From NCBI RefSeq assembly GCF_004005815.1, contig NZ_SACK01000003.1:186001-250000 (forward strand): DNA of 64,000 nt. The letters are read 5' to 3'. The first letter of the stretch is position 1; each line of letters opens with the position of its first letter. Positions 17,683-28,420 of this stretch are shown piece after piece. The DNA is from Mucilaginibacter limnophilus (GTDB taxonomy: Bacteria > Bacteroidota > Bacteroidia > Sphingobacteriales > Sphingobacteriaceae). Below the pieces are notes generated by a model that was not told where the DNA came from, did not search any database, and was given only the letters and a program-made list of their open reading frames with translations. The translations under genes and the position numbers were made by a program.

Positions 17683-20157
17683 TTATTTACTACCTGTAAA
17701 TGTGTAAACTTTTCCGGGCAGGGTTTTAACATCATATACCCGGGTTTCAGGAAGTTGTATTTCCGGCAAATTTGCCTTTGACGATGTAAGCGGTTTTTCA
17801 GCTTCTTCAGTTATATAAAACCTATTCGGGTTATTACCGGTAGCTTCTTTCAAACCGGCGGCGTTTTTAAGCTTGTTGGGAACCCTGATACGGCAATTGC
17901 CACCAAGTTTAGACAGGATAGTTACACTAATAAGTTTATGATTGGCCCATGTCATGTTCTTAATTTCAAACCCACCACGTGCCATTAAACCGCTGATACT
18001 ACCTTCTTTCCACTCATCGGGCAAGGCAGGCAATAAGTATATAGCGCCATCGTGACTTTGCAGAAGCATCTCCGCTATACCTGCAGTACACCCAAAATTC
18101 CCGTCTATCTGGAAAGGCGGATGCGCGTCAAACAAATTGGGATACGTACCCCCGCCGCTGTTTTCGCCTATATTTTGACCGGCCGGGGTAAGTTGGTTCT
18201 TTATTAATTTATAGGCATGGTTACCATCAAGCAACCTCGCCCATAAGTTCACCTTCCACCCCATCGACCAGCCTGTTGATACGTCGCCACGCTGAATAAG
18301 TGAGGTACGTGCCGCCGCAAATAATTCCGGCGTGCGGTAAGGCGATATTTGCGCTGAAGGGTATAATCCGTACAAATGTGACACATGGCGGTGTTTATCG
18401 TTTGGATTATCAATATCTTCCAGCCATTCCTGCAATTGTCCGTACTGACCTATTTGCATTGGAGCCAGCCTTTTGCGCATGGCAACAAGTTGTTTAACCA
18501 AATCCTGATCGGCATTTAATATCCCGGCGGTTTTTATGGTGTTTGTAAATAAATCGAACAGTATCTGGTTATCCATTGTGGCTCCGGCTGTAATGGATAC
18601 TCCGTGATGAGATTGCGGCGCATTTTCAGGCGACATTGATGGCGATACTACCATCCATTTATGTGCCGGCTCTTCAACCAAAAAATCAAGGTAAAATTTT
18701 GCAGCGCCTCTTAGTGCCGGATAAATATCCTGCAGGTATTTTTTATCGCCGTTATACTCGTATTTATCCCAAAGATGGCGGCTTAACCAAGCACCACCCA
18801 TTGGCCACATTGCCGAATAAATACCATCAACCGGACCGGTTATCCGCCACAAATCGGTATTATGATGGGCTACCCAACCATCGGCGCCATACATTACGCG
18901 CGCTGTTTCTTTCCCCGTTTCAGATAACTCTTTTACCATTTGTATAAGCGGCCGGTGCATTTCAGGCAGGTTGGTTACCTCGGCAGGCCAGTAATTCATC
19001 TCGGTATTTATGTTAATGGTATACTTACTGCCCCATGGTGGGTTCATAAGCGGGTTCCATATTCCCTGCAGGTTTGCAGGCTGCCCACCGGGTTGCGAAG
19101 ATGATATTAACAGGTAACGGCCAAACTGGAAGTATAAAGCCGCTAATTGCGGATCATTACCTTTAGCAAAGTCGCGTATACGGATGTCTGTAGGATTTTT
19201 TATCGAATCTGTTTTGCCAAGGTTGATCTTTACGCGGTTAAAAAACTTTTGATAAGCTTTTATATGATCAGTTGTAAGCTGGCCATAAGGCTTTTTTAAA
19301 GCTTTATACAGATAACTTTCAGCACGTTCACTTTCGTCGGCGCTTAAGTTATTATAGCTGACAAAATTTGTAGCAAGTGAAATATATAAGGTTACCGTAT
19401 TGGCATTGCGAACGCTGATTTGCTCGTTGGTTGACAAAATAGTGCCTCCTTCTGCATTTATCTTTACAATCGCTTTAAACTTCACCTTGCCCGTTTCGCC
19501 CTCTTTATTTCCACTGATGCCTGCCAATGTCAACTGATTATTCTCCTGTGCATTTATAACAGACTTTTGCGGACTTGACATACCGGCATTAAAGGTGATA
19601 CTACCCTGCTTGCTTGCCGTTAACCGTATAACGATTACCTGATCGGGAAATGATGCATAGGCCACCCTTGTGTACTTTACGCCGTTTAATGTATAAGTTG
19701 TTTTGGTAACAGCATTGGCTATATCCAGTTCACGATAATAGTTTAAGCAACTATCATGTCCCGGAAAGGTGAGTTTCAGATCACCAACGGGCTGATAGTT
19801 CATTCCGTTGTTTCGTTTTGATTGTATGGTTTTTTCGGCCAGTTTACTGGCTTCTGAGTACCTGCCTTCAAATATTAATTTGCGTATTTCGGGTAAAGCC
19901 TGCAGCGCGTCAGGATTATCGTTACGGTTAGGACCGCCGCTCCAAACAGTTGATTCGTTCAGCCTGATCAGTTCATTTTCAGGATTGCCATACACCATTG
20001 CAGCAATGCGCCCATTGCCTATAGGTAACGCAGCCTCCCAAACTTTACCGGCGGGTTTATCATACCATAATTTAAGGTGATTGCTTTGAGCAAATACTGC
20101 TGTTGAAACTAAAAGGAACAGCAATATTTTAAAAGATAATTGTATTAATCTTAACAT
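17683..20157 (-). CDS. GH95 family alpha-L-fucosidase
   Basis: 824 residues with a signal peptide ending STAVFAQS. The N-terminal beta domain opens with [23 protein letters not shown] and [11 protein letters not shown], classic GH95 markers. The catalytic (alpha/alpha)6 barrel shows [27 protein letters not shown] and the late [13 protein letters not shown] block. GH95 enzymes remove alpha-1,2-fucose (some act on galactose) by inversion. It is periplasmic and lies 104 bases after a GH92 gene, consistent with trimming of fucosylated, mannose-rich glycans. Confidence 0.93.
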   Translation of the reverse strand: MLRLIQLSFKILLFLLVSTAVFAQSNHLKLWYDKPAGKVWEAALPIGNGRIAAMVYGNPENELIRLNESTVWSGGPNRNDNPDALQALPEIRKLIFEGRYSEASKLAEKTIQSKRNNGMNYQPVGDLKLTFPGHDSCLNYYRELDIANAVTKTTYTLNGVKYTRVAYASFPDQVIVIRLTASKQGSITFNAGMSSPQKSVINAQENNQLTLAGISGNKEGETGKVKFKAIVKINAEGGTILSTNEQISVRNANTVTLYISLATNFVSYNNLSADESERAESYLYKALKKPYGQLTTDHIKAYQKFFNRVKINLGKTDSIKNPTDIRIRDFAKGNDPQLAALYFQFGRYLLISSSQPGGQPANLQGIWNPLMNPPWGSKYTININTEMNYWPAEVTNLPEMHRPLIQMVKELSETGKETARVMYGADGWVAHHNTDLWRITGPVDGIYSAMWPMGGAWLSRHLWDKYEYNGDKKYLQDIYPALRGAAKFYLDFLVEEPAHKWMVVSPSMSPENAPQSHHGVSITAGATMDNQILFDLFTNTIKTAGILNADQDLVKQLVAMRKRLAPMQIGQYGQLQEWLEDIDNPNDKHRHVSHLYGLYPSAQISPYRTPELFAAARTSLIQRGDVSTGWSMGWKVNLWARLLDGNHAYKLIKNQLTPAGQNIGENSGGGTYPNLFDAHPPFQIDGNFGCTAGIAEMLLQSHDGAIYLLPALPDEWKEGSISGLMARGGFEIKNMTWANHKLISVTILSKLGGNCRIRVPNKLKNAAGLKEATGNNPNRFYITEEAEKPLTSSKANLPEIQLPETRVYDVKTLPGKVYTFTGSK

Positions 20158-20261
20158 AATATAAGGTTTATTACGGCAGCTATACCGCTATGGCCATATA
20201 ATATATAAGCAACCGACCCGGTTTTGTCAGGGCTGCTTAAATGAATGATCTGTCGGGTAAA

Positions 20262-22493
20262 TTAATAACTTGATTTAGGCCGTGCATCAACTGAAGCGCC
20301 AAACGCTGAGGGTTTATTACCCATCGTAATTTTCAATGCTCCGCCGTTCATGATATCCTTATGCATCAGGTAGCTTTTATTGTAGCTTTTACCGTTTAAT
20401 TCAATATTTTGTATGTAGATATTTTCGGGACTGTTGTTAACAGCAGTAACAACAAACTTTTTTCCTTCAGGCAGCATTAGGGTTGCTTTATCAAAAAGCG
20501 GACTTCCTAACACATAAGCGCCGTTTGCCGGGAATACAGGATAAAAACCTAACGACGAGAATATATACCATGCTGACATCTGTCCGCAATCTTCATTGCC
20601 GCTGATGCCGTCAACCGTACTTTGATACATGTTTTTCATAATATATCTTACCTTTTCGGCGGTTTTATACTGTTGTCCGGTATAAGCATATAAATATGCT
20701 ATATGGTGGCTTGGTTCGTCGCCATGTACATATTGCCCTATCAGCCCTGTTATATCAAGCGGCATGTTAGGGTCGGGTTCTACTTCGAGCGCGAATAAAC
20801 TGTCGAGCCTGCTATTAAACGCTTTTTCTCCGCCAATTATGTCAATCAAACCTTCCACATCCTGTGGTACAAGCCACAAGTACTGCCAGGCATTCCCTTC
20901 AGTGTAATCATTTATGTAAGGATGCGAAAATTTTTCGGGCTTAAACACCGGATTCCATGTACCATCAGCGCGTTTGCCTCTGAAAAAGCCCGACGATGCA
21001 TCAAAGTAATACTTATAGTTCCTCGATCTTTTGGTAAAATATTCAGCATCAGTAGTGTTTCCTGTACGTTTTGCCATTAACGCAATACTGCCATCACTTA
21101 TGGAGTACTCCATAGCTTTAGCTACAGCCTCCTGAACCTTATCAGACGGGATATACTGCAGTTTTTTTTGATAAGTAAGCCCGAGTTCGTCTCTGTTTGC
21201 TGATGTTTTTACTGCTTCATAAGCAAGTTGGGTGTCAAAACCTCTAAAACCTTTCAAGTACGCTTCAGCAACTACCTGCACGCCGCTTATGCCGGGCATC
21301 AGTTCGGTTTCACAGCCCTGCAAATGCCATATAGGCAACCGTTTTTGCTGCTGATAAATGGCCAGCATGGAGTTGATAATATCATTCTCACGTTCCGGTT
21401 GAAAGATGGTAAACAGTGGTTGCAGGGCACGATAGGTATCCCACAAACTAAAAACAGTATAATTGGTAAAGCCGGCTTTTTTATAAACCTTTTTATCGGT
21501 ACCTCTGTAATCGCCATTATGGTCGTTAAAAATTGAAGGATCGATCATTGTGTGATACAACGAGGTGTAAAATATTTTTTTGTCATCCTCATTCTTTGTT
21601 TGTATGTCGATTTTAGATAACTCTTTCTCCCATTTATATTCTGCCTGTTTTGCAACTTTTTTTAAATCCCAACCGGGTATTTCACTATTTATGTTGGCTA
21701 TGGCGTTTTCATAACTTACAGGCGATATACCTACTTTAAATTTTACTATTGATGGAGGTGTATTAAAACTTATAACGCCTTTGATACCATTGCCTTTACC
21801 TGAGCTGGTATTCAACGGAATGGTATCGTTAGATACTTCAAACCTGCCAAACGGTACAGAAGACTTTATGGCGAAATAAAGCCGCTGGTCATTAGCCCAC
21901 CCTTGCGAGAACCTGTATCCCACCAATGTGTATTTATCCACCTGCTTGATATAAGTATCCGTTGCACGGTCGGCATTACCGTCCTTCAAGTCGACCATTA
22001 CGTGTGCTTCCTTCCCGGCAGTAAAGGTATATTGATGAAACCCGACTCTTTCGGTAGCCGTCAGTTCGGCCTTTATATTGTAGCTTTTTAGTTTTAGTGA
22101 ATAATATCCGGGCTTTACCACTTCATCAGCATGCGAATAATAAGATGCAAAGCCTGAAAGCGGACTTTGCTGCGTGCCAACTTTTACTTTCACTGGGCCC
22201 GTGTATGGCATAATCAGTATATCACCCAGGTCGCTGCCGCCTGTGCCGCTTAAATGAGTATGTGCGAAGCCGATGATAACGCTGTCTGAATAATGATAGC
22301 CCGAACACCAGTCCCATCCTTTATGGATGTTACTCGGACCAAGCTGTACGGCGCCAAAAGGCACGCTTGCTCCAACAAATACGTGACCGTGCCCACCTGC
22401 GCCAATCATTGGGTCTACATACTTTACCTTTTTCTGGGCGTATGAAAAATATGTTATAAGTAGCAAGAGTACACAAAGTAAATTCTTCTTCAT
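20262..22493 (-). CDS. GH92 family alpha-mannosidase, canonical
   Basis: 743 residues with a signal peptide (ending TYFSYAQ). The N-terminus reads KKVKYVDPMIGAGGHGHVFVG, the family opening. The catalytic region has YTEGNAWQYLWLVPQDVEGL and the intact GNEDCGQMSAWY loop at about 632-642. It is a calcium-dependent exo-alpha-mannosidase, probably periplasmic. It is the first gene of the minus-strand block of locus 1, divergent from susC across 541 bases, so both sides may be driven from one control region. Confidence 0.95.
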   Translation of the reverse strand: MKKNLLCVLLLLITYFSYAQKKVKYVDPMIGAGGHGHVFVGASVPFGAVQLGPSNIHKGWDWCSGYHYSDSVIIGFAHTHLSGTGGSDLGDILIMPYTGPVKVKVGTQQSPLSGFASYYSHADEVVKPGYYSLKLKSYNIKAELTATERVGFHQYTFTAGKEAHVMVDLKDGNADRATDTYIKQVDKYTLVGYRFSQGWANDQRLYFAIKSSVPFGRFEVSNDTIPLNTSSGKGNGIKGVISFNTPPSIVKFKVGISPVSYENAIANINSEIPGWDLKKVAKQAEYKWEKELSKIDIQTKNEDDKKIFYTSLYHTMIDPSIFNDHNGDYRGTDKKVYKKAGFTNYTVFSLWDTYRALQPLFTIFQPERENDIINSMLAIYQQQKRLPIWHLQGCETELMPGISGVQVVAEAYLKGFRGFDTQLAYEAVKTSANRDELGLTYQKKLQYIPSDKVQEAVAKAMEYSISDGSIALMAKRTGNTTDAEYFTKRSRNYKYYFDASSGFFRGKRADGTWNPVFKPEKFSHPYINDYTEGNAWQYLWLVPQDVEGLIDIIGGEKAFNSRLDSLFALEVEPDPNMPLDITGLIGQYVHGDEPSHHIAYLYAYTGQQYKTAEKVRYIMKNMYQSTVDGISGNEDCGQMSAWYIFSSLGFYPVFPANGAYVLGSPLFDKATLMLPEGKKFVVTAVNNSPENIYIQNIELNGKSYNKSYLMHKDIMNGGALKITMGNKPSAFGASVDARPKSSY

Positions 22494-23034
22494 ATGGATT
22501 ACATTGACTATACAAATAAGAAAATACAGATTAAAAAATAATTAGCCGGAGATTAGTTGATATCATTAATTAATCTGCGAACAATACTTATATTTTAAAT
22601 TTGAATCCATTGGAGTTATAAGATATCTATTGAACCACAGAATACACTTTTAACATCCCAATTAAGGGCAAAGAAATTTTGCTTTAAACTTTTTAAATTT
22701 TTAAAAAACTTTTGGCAATATTAAAATTTTATTTGTTAAGTTTGTTTTAGGACAGAATTAAATTGGAAAGTAAGACGCATTTCAATTTAAGAATTTTAAA
22801 CCAAGATAAGGCGTAAGCGAAACTCACTTGTCGTCTTTTTCATATTGATAATAATTATTTAAGTCGCATAGGCGGCATGCAGGATTGCTGATATCTGGAT
22901 GGGTTTGGGTAAAGACTGATTGGTGCAGCGGTATTGGTAATGTGATCGGGATTGGTTCAAACATTATACATAAACAATAAACTATACTCAATAACAATTA
23001 ACCACCTTCAATACAACAACTTAATTACAGCAAA
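22494..23034. promoter_or_regulatory. 541-base divergent control region of locus 1
   Basis: No gene is visible. The region is AT-rich, separates the GH92 gene (minus) from susC (plus), and should contain promoters for both. A plus-strand promoter candidate is given separately. I saw no long palindrome. Most of the 290 bases before susC would be 5' leader if that promoter is right. Confidence 0.55.
22711..22744 (+). promoter_or_regulatory. Candidate Bacteroidota-type promoter for susC
   Basis: A TTTG (22711-22714) and a TAAGTTTG (22737-22744) match the Bacteroidota -33 TTTG and -7 TAnnTTTG pattern, with a somewhat long 22-base spacer. It would give a leader of about 280 bases before susC. No transcript data support it. 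Confidence 0.35.
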
Positions 23035-26000
23035 ATGAAAAAAAAACTATTACTTATCTTATTCCTTCCGGGGATTACTTGTGGGGCTTATGCCGGTAGC
23101 CGCACATTAAATATTCCCCGAAAAAGTATTGTATCAATAACCAGCAACATGCAGGCACCAATAAAAGGTGTTGTGCGCGATAATGCCGGCCAGCCTTTAC
23201 CTGGTGTAAGTATAACAGTTAAGGGTACTACAAAAGGTGCACAATCAGATATCAACGGCCAATTTACTGTAGATGCAGAAATTGGTGATATACTGATTAT
23301 TAGTTATGTGGGTTATGTTACACAGGAAATAAAAGTTTCTTCAACTGCACAAATAACCATTAATATAAGTGAAGACTCGAAGCAGCTTAGCGAAGTAGTG
23401 GTTACCGCCTTGGGTATTAAAAAAGAACGCCGTGCAATTGGCTATTCTGTAACTGAAGTTAAAGGTGAAGACCTAACAAAAACCCGCGAAGTAAGCTTTA
23501 TGAACGCCTTGGTTGGTAAAGTTGCGGGGGTAAACATAAACTCACTATCAGGTGGCCCGGGCGCTTCAACAAACGTGCAAATACGTGGTGTTGCTAATTT
23601 ATCAGGGTACTCACAACCCTTGTATGTAATTAACGGTATCCCAGTAGAGAGTAACCCGGGTGGGCATGGCGGTACACTGACAGGAGGCGCAGGACAAACC
23701 TCAAATAATAGTGGTAGTCAGTGGGATAACTCAGCCGATAACGGTGACGCGATAAGCAACCTCAACCCGGATGATATTGAAACTATTACAGTACTTAAAG
23801 GCGCTGCTGCATCTGCACTTTATGGTTATCGAGCTAAGGCGGGCGTTATACTTATTACAACAAAAAGTGCAAAAAATAATAGCGTAGAGTTTAATTCAAA
23901 TTATGTTGCAGAAACAATAATCGATCCCACCGATTGGCAGTATCAATATGGCCAGGGCGCAAATAACGTTAAACCAGCAGATCAAGCCTCAGCTTTTCAA
24001 GCAGGCCAATCGAGCTATGGTGGGTTACTCGATGGCTCGCAGGTAGTGCAATTTGATGGCGTTTCACGTCCTTATGTTGCGCAACGTAGCAATCTGAGCA
24101 AATTTTATCGTACCGGTGGTGGATTAACCAACACAATAGCTTTTAACAAACTATTTGATGGTGGTTCAGTACGTTTTTCTGCCAGCGACTTACATTACAA
24201 TGCAGTAGTCCCAAATTCTGGGTTAAACAGGCAAACATTTGACCTTAACACCAATTACAATATCAGTAAGCATTTTGTGGTAACAGCGCGTGCTAATTAC
24301 ATTCTTGAACAAGGCAATAACCGGCCTTTTGTGGGGGATGGCGCAGGCAACCCTAACTTTAATGCCTGGTTTTTGCCCTCAAGTGTCGACATTAACACTT
24401 TAAAGCCCGGAAGTAAAGCCGATGGCAGTGAACTTGGCTATAGTTCAAACACGTTTGCGACAAACCCATGGTTTGCTACTGAAAATTACATCAATAATAC
24501 CCGTAGAACAAGGCTACTAACAAACGCAACCTTGAGATATAATTTTGATGATGGAACCTTTTTACAAGGTCGCATTGGCCGCGATGCATATAATGACCGT
24601 AATACTAATGTTGTACCAAGCGGAACAGCTTACCGCCCGCTGGGCTCAATCTCAGAAGAGTCTGTCACTTATTCAGACATTGAATCAGATGTATTAGCCG
24701 GCAGGCCAGTTAAAATAAATGATGATCTTACCATTACACCCACTGCAGGTGCCAGCTATCGGCGTCAAAAAGTAGAAAGCATTGTTAACAGTGGCGACAC
24801 CTTTGCGGTTCCATTTATTTACAATCTGGGTAATGCTACCAAAAATAAAGCGGTTACTGTATATCCCGGGGATATGGAAATTCACTCTGTTTATGGAGCG
24901 TTAGAGATAAATTATAAAAGCTACCTGTATCTAAACGGTACCGGCCGCTCCGACTGGTTTTCAACACTTGCTACACCTGGCAAAGATAATAGGTTAAGCA
25001 TTTTTTATCCTTCTTTAAGCGGTTCATTTGTATTCTCAGAGCTTTGGAAACCAACTTGGTTATATAATGGTAAATTACGAGCCGGTTATGCAAAAGTGGG
25101 TAGCGCAACAACACCATATCAAACAGCGCTTAGCTATGGCCTAAATAGTGCATACCTCAATGGATTACCATTAGGTAGCATATTGAACTCAAATATTCCT
25201 AATGATGAGTTAAAGCCCTCATATGCTACCGAAATTGAGATTGGCGCTGAGTTAAGTTTCTTCAATAACCGACTTTCTTTTGATTTAGCATGGTATAATA
25301 AAAAATCATACGATGAAATTTTACCAGCTCAGGCATCCGGCACATCGGGTTATACCGGCGCTGTTTTAAACATTGGCAAGCTTCAAAATAAAGGTTTTGA
25401 AGCATTAATTAATGGCAGCCCAATAAAAGGAAATGACTTTAACTGGAATGTCAGTTTAAACGGATCGATAAACAACAGTAAAGTACTTGCATTAGCGAAC
25501 GGCACCGACAACTACTTATTGGCAACATCACGCAGTGGTGTAGGTTTCACGCAAGACGTTGTTGGGTTGCCGATAGCACAAGTTATGGCATATGACTATG
25601 CATACGATGCAAATGGAAATATTTCGTTAGATCCAAACACCGGCCTTCCTTTAAGAGGTAAATTAACGCCTTATGGTTCGGCTTATGCAAAATGGATCGG
25701 AGGCATAACTAACACCTTCAATTATAAACAGTTTAGCCTTTCATTTTTAATTGATGGCAAATTTGGTGGTAAAATATATTCAACATCAAACTATTACGGC
25801 TACATATTTGGTTTACATAAGGCGACTTTAGAAAACCGTACTGGCAACTTTGGCACTGATGCAAAACCTATAAACGCTGCTACATATTACAGTACACTTG
25901 CAAACAATGTATCAAAATTATTTGTACAGGATGCAAGCTTTATTAAGTTCCGTTCTATAAACTTTAGTTATAACTTGCCTGATAACTTGTTCAATGGCGC

Positions 26001-26169
26001 TGTTAAAACAGCTACTATTAGTTTGGTTGGCCGTAATCTGTTCTACATCATGAAAAAAACAGATAATATTGATCCTGAATCAAGCTACTCTGCATATGCA
26101 CAAGGCATTGAATCGGGCGGTTTGCCAACTACACGTACCTATGGCCTTAATTTAAGTGTTAAATTTTAA
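23035..26169 (+). CDS. SusC/RagA-type TonB-dependent outer-membrane transporter
   Basis: 1,044 residues. Signal peptide, then a CarboxypepD_reg-like domain (IKGVVRDNAGQPLPGVSITVKGTTKGAQSDINGQF, about 43-120), the TonB plug (SEVVVTALGIKKERRAIGYSV; VNINSLSGGPGASTNVQIRG; LKGAAASALYGYRAKAGVILITT) and a long 22-strand barrel. SusC proteins import oligosaccharides through the outer membrane under a SusD lid. It is followed after 30 bases by its susD partner. The sugar is inferred from neighbouring mannosidases and fucosidase. Confidence 0.95.
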   Translation: MKKKLLLILFLPGITCGAYAGSRTLNIPRKSIVSITSNMQAPIKGVVRDNAGQPLPGVSITVKGTTKGAQSDINGQFTVDAEIGDILIISYVGYVTQEIKVSSTAQITINISEDSKQLSEVVVTALGIKKERRAIGYSVTEVKGEDLTKTREVSFMNALVGKVAGVNINSLSGGPGASTNVQIRGVANLSGYSQPLYVINGIPVESNPGGHGGTLTGGAGQTSNNSGSQWDNSADNGDAISNLNPDDIETITVLKGAAASALYGYRAKAGVILITTKSAKNNSVEFNSNYVAETIIDPTDWQYQYGQGANNVKPADQASAFQAGQSSYGGLLDGSQVVQFDGVSRPYVAQRSNLSKFYRTGGGLTNTIAFNKLFDGGSVRFSASDLHYNAVVPNSGLNRQTFDLNTNYNISKHFVVTARANYILEQGNNRPFVGDGAGNPNFNAWFLPSSVDINTLKPGSKADGSELGYSSNTFATNPWFATENYINNTRRTRLLTNATLRYNFDDGTFLQGRIGRDAYNDRNTNVVPSGTAYRPLGSISEESVTYSDIESDVLAGRPVKINDDLTITPTAGASYRRQKVESIVNSGDTFAVPFIYNLGNATKNKAVTVYPGDMEIHSVYGALEINYKSYLYLNGTGRSDWFSTLATPGKDNRLSIFYPSLSGSFVFSELWKPTWLYNGKLRAGYAKVGSATTPYQTALSYGLNSAYLNGLPLGSILNSNIPNDELKPSYATEIEIGAELSFFNNRLSFDLAWYNKKSYDEILPAQASGTSGYTGAVLNIGKLQNKGFEALINGSPIKGNDFNWNVSLNGSINNSKVLALANGTDNYLLATSRSGVGFTQDVVGLPIAQVMAYDYAYDANGNISLDPNTGLPLRGKLTPYGSAYAKWIGGITNTFNYKQFSLSFLIDGKFGGKIYSTSNYYGYIFGLHKATLENRTGNFGTDAKPINAATYYSTLANNVSKLFVQDASFIKFRSINFSYNLPDNLFNGAVKTATISLVGRNLFYIMKKTDNIDPESSYSAYAQGIESGGLPTTRTYGLNLSVKF

Positions 26170-26199
26170 TTGAGGGATTAATTTACAATCAGCAAAAAA

Positions 26200-27765
26200 A
26201 TGAAAACGAAATTCATAAAGCATATTACATTACTTTCGGCGACATTACTTCTTGGTGCCGGATGTACCAAGGATTTTGTGGAGAGAAACACCAATCCTAA
26301 CTCATATAACCAAACTAATTTTGACCCTAATTATATGCTTACCTCGGCTGAACTGGCTTATACCGGCAGTACCGACTTTGCATACGAAACCTGGCGTGGA
26401 AACCTTATTTATTGCTCAACCTTTATGCAGGGCTTTTCATCAGTAGTAAGTTATTGGGCCGGTGACAAATATTTACTTAATGAGGGTTATACAGCAGCTT
26501 ACTGGGAAAAATCGTACTCAGAACAGGTAAAACCTATTGTTGATATTATTGAATGGACAAAAGACAAGCCTCAATATAAAAACCTTACTCAAATAGCCAG
26601 GATTGTACGTGCCTTAATATTTCAGCGGCTAACTGATTTATACGGAGATGTGCCTTACTCTGAAGCCGGTTTGGGTTACTATGAAAAAGTATTTTATCCG
26701 AAATACGATAAACAGGAAGCTATTTATGCTGACCTGTTGAAAGAGGTAAGTGAAGCTACAGACGCGCTTGACGCCGGTGGTGACAGGCCGGCCGGTGATG
26801 CGATTTACCAGGGTAATATTGACAAATGGAAAAGATTTGGTTACACGTTGCAATTGCGCATAGCTATGCGTTTAACCAAAGTTGACCCTGAAACAGCAAA
26901 AAGCTATGCAACAAAGGTTGCCGGCAAAACGCTTACTATTGAGGATGATGCGTTCTTAAAGCACGATGGCTCAGGTGGCCGTACGACAAATAACCGCAAC
27001 AGCCAGGTACTTTTAGGTGATGGTGGTCAGGAAAACTTTTATGTTAAATGGTCAAATACCTTTATTAATAACCTGAAATCAAATAATGACCCTCGCCTTT
27101 CGGTGTTAGCTTGCACTAAATTGTATGATGACGAAAATGATAAAACGCAAAATGCAAATCCGAATTTTTCAGCAGCAGCACAAAAAGGCATGCCAAATGG
27201 CCTTGATTTCAGTACACCAGGACACATTGTGACTGCTGATCCAAGCTTTACCAGTTTTCCTGATTATTCGTCGCCAAGCCCTTACTTAACTAAGCGTGAT
27301 GGCCCTACATTTATCCTTACTTACGCCGAATCTGAACTGTTGCTGGCTGATGCCGCTGAAAGATTTGGCCTTGGTGATGCAGCTACACATTATAACAATG
27401 GTGTTAAAGCGGCCATCACTTATTTAAAGCAATATGATGCCGGTGCAACCATCAGTGATAATGCTGCACAGGCATATGTTAATGCACATCCTTATGCAGG
27501 ACTTGAACAAACCAACGTTCAATACTGGATACTTACCTGCAGCATGCTTGATTTTTATGAAGCTTGGGCTAACTACAGGCGTACCGGTTATCCTGATCTG
27601 GATCCTGTAAATTTTCCTAACAATGCCACATCTGGCACTATACCACGCCGCTTCCCTTATCCATCAGCCGAGGCGGTGAACAATCCTGACAACTATGGTC
27701 CTGCACATGGTTCGGTACCAGGCGGCGACCTGCTAACAGGCCGAGTTTGGTGGGACAAACAATAA
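26200..27765 (+). CDS. SusD-like surface lipoprotein (SusD/RagB family)
   Basis: 521 residues with a lipobox (LLGAGC, cysteine near 22). The opening FVERNTNPNSYNQTNFDPNYMLTSAELAY and the later RIVRALIFQRLTDLYGDVPYSEA helices are typical of the SusD-like_2 branch, which has TPR-like helices binding glycan over the SusC pore. FAERFGLG and the late RRFPYPSAE region are normal. It is the final gene of a two-gene operon ended by a strong terminator. Confidence 0.93.
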   Translation: MKTKFIKHITLLSATLLLGAGCTKDFVERNTNPNSYNQTNFDPNYMLTSAELAYTGSTDFAYETWRGNLIYCSTFMQGFSSVVSYWAGDKYLLNEGYTAAYWEKSYSEQVKPIVDIIEWTKDKPQYKNLTQIARIVRALIFQRLTDLYGDVPYSEAGLGYYEKVFYPKYDKQEAIYADLLKEVSEATDALDAGGDRPAGDAIYQGNIDKWKRFGYTLQLRIAMRLTKVDPETAKSYATKVAGKTLTIEDDAFLKHDGSGGRTTNNRNSQVLLGDGGQENFYVKWSNTFINNLKSNNDPRLSVLACTKLYDDENDKTQNANPNFSAAAQKGMPNGLDFSTPGHIVTADPSFTSFPDYSSPSPYLTKRDGPTFILTYAESELLLADAAERFGLGDAATHYNNGVKAAITYLKQYDAGATISDNAAQAYVNAHPYAGLEQTNVQYWILTCSMLDFYEAWANYRRTGYPDLDPVNFPNNATSGTIPRRFPYPSAEAVNNPDNYGPAHGSVPGGDLLTGRVWWDKQ

Positions 27766-27768
27766 CTT

Positions 27769-27808
27769 AAAAAAAGAACCTCGCGTTATAAACGCGAGGT
27801 TCTTTTTT
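27769..27808. terminator. Strong bidirectional terminator after susD
   Basis: A perfect ten-base stem (GAACCTCGCG/CGCGAGGTTC) with a seven-base loop, preceded by an A run and followed by six Ts. It ends the susC-susD transcript and, on the other strand, the DUF6265 gene. Confidence 0.95.
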
Positions 27809-27838
27809 AGTTATTAGCAATGTTAATTTGTAACTTGT

Positions 27839-28336
27839 CTATTCTTTATTAAAAACAAACAGATCTTTAAAAATCCATTTACCGTTTTCCTGATTACCAC
27901 GGGCTATGGCAAACTTGCCCATTGAACGCTTTTCATAAAGTATGCGCAAATCACCACTTATATTTTGAAAAATTGCGTAGTTTTTTCCAGCCTCCACAAA
28001 CAAGTATTGATTAGGATTATTTATTTCCTCTTGTCCCAATAACCCGGGCTTAAAATGCTTAACAAGAGATACTAAACCTTTTTCTGTTAACTCATAAGCT
28101 AATATTTCATATAAATCTGTTTTTTTACCATTCATCATACGCATCATGCCTAGCATACTATCTTCTGCAGGTGCAAGCCAAACTGCTTCAATAATACGGC
28201 CTTCGGGCATACTAGCTTTCCAATTTCCTTCAATAAAACTGATATCCTTAAAAGAACCTTTTTTTACAGTATCCTGAGCATAAGTGCTTACAGAATTGCC
28301 TGCAATTAATATAAAAATTATCCAAATGTATTTCAT
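27839..28336 (-). CDS. DUF6265 family exported protein
   Basis: 165 residues with a signal peptide (ending VSTYAQ). The mature part contains ISFIEGNWKASMPEGRIIEAVWLAPAEDSMLGMMRMMNGKK, the hallmark of DUF6265 proteins (a small lipocalin-like beta barrel). Function is unknown. It is monocistronic, convergent with susD across the terminator and divergent from the transporter gene. Confidence 0.82.
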   Translation of the reverse strand: MKYIWIIFILIAGNSVSTYAQDTVKKGSFKDISFIEGNWKASMPEGRIIEAVWLAPAEDSMLGMMRMMNGKKTDLYEILAYELTEKGLVSLVKHFKPGLLGQEEINNPNQYLFVEAGKNYAIFQNISGDLRILYEKRSMGKFAIARGNQENGKWIFKDLFVFNKE

Positions 28337-28420
28337 AGTAGTTATAAGTTTTTAAAGATAGACATTCAAAAGTCTCCTTTTACGCAATGATGATAAGGTA
28401 GTAAAATTTTTTTTACAGCT

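Noticed and set aside
17472..17735. An 87-codon frame on the minus strand between the kelch regulator and GH95
   Set aside because: It overlaps the GH95 end, has no recognisable domain, and continues an AT-rich gap; more likely not a gene.
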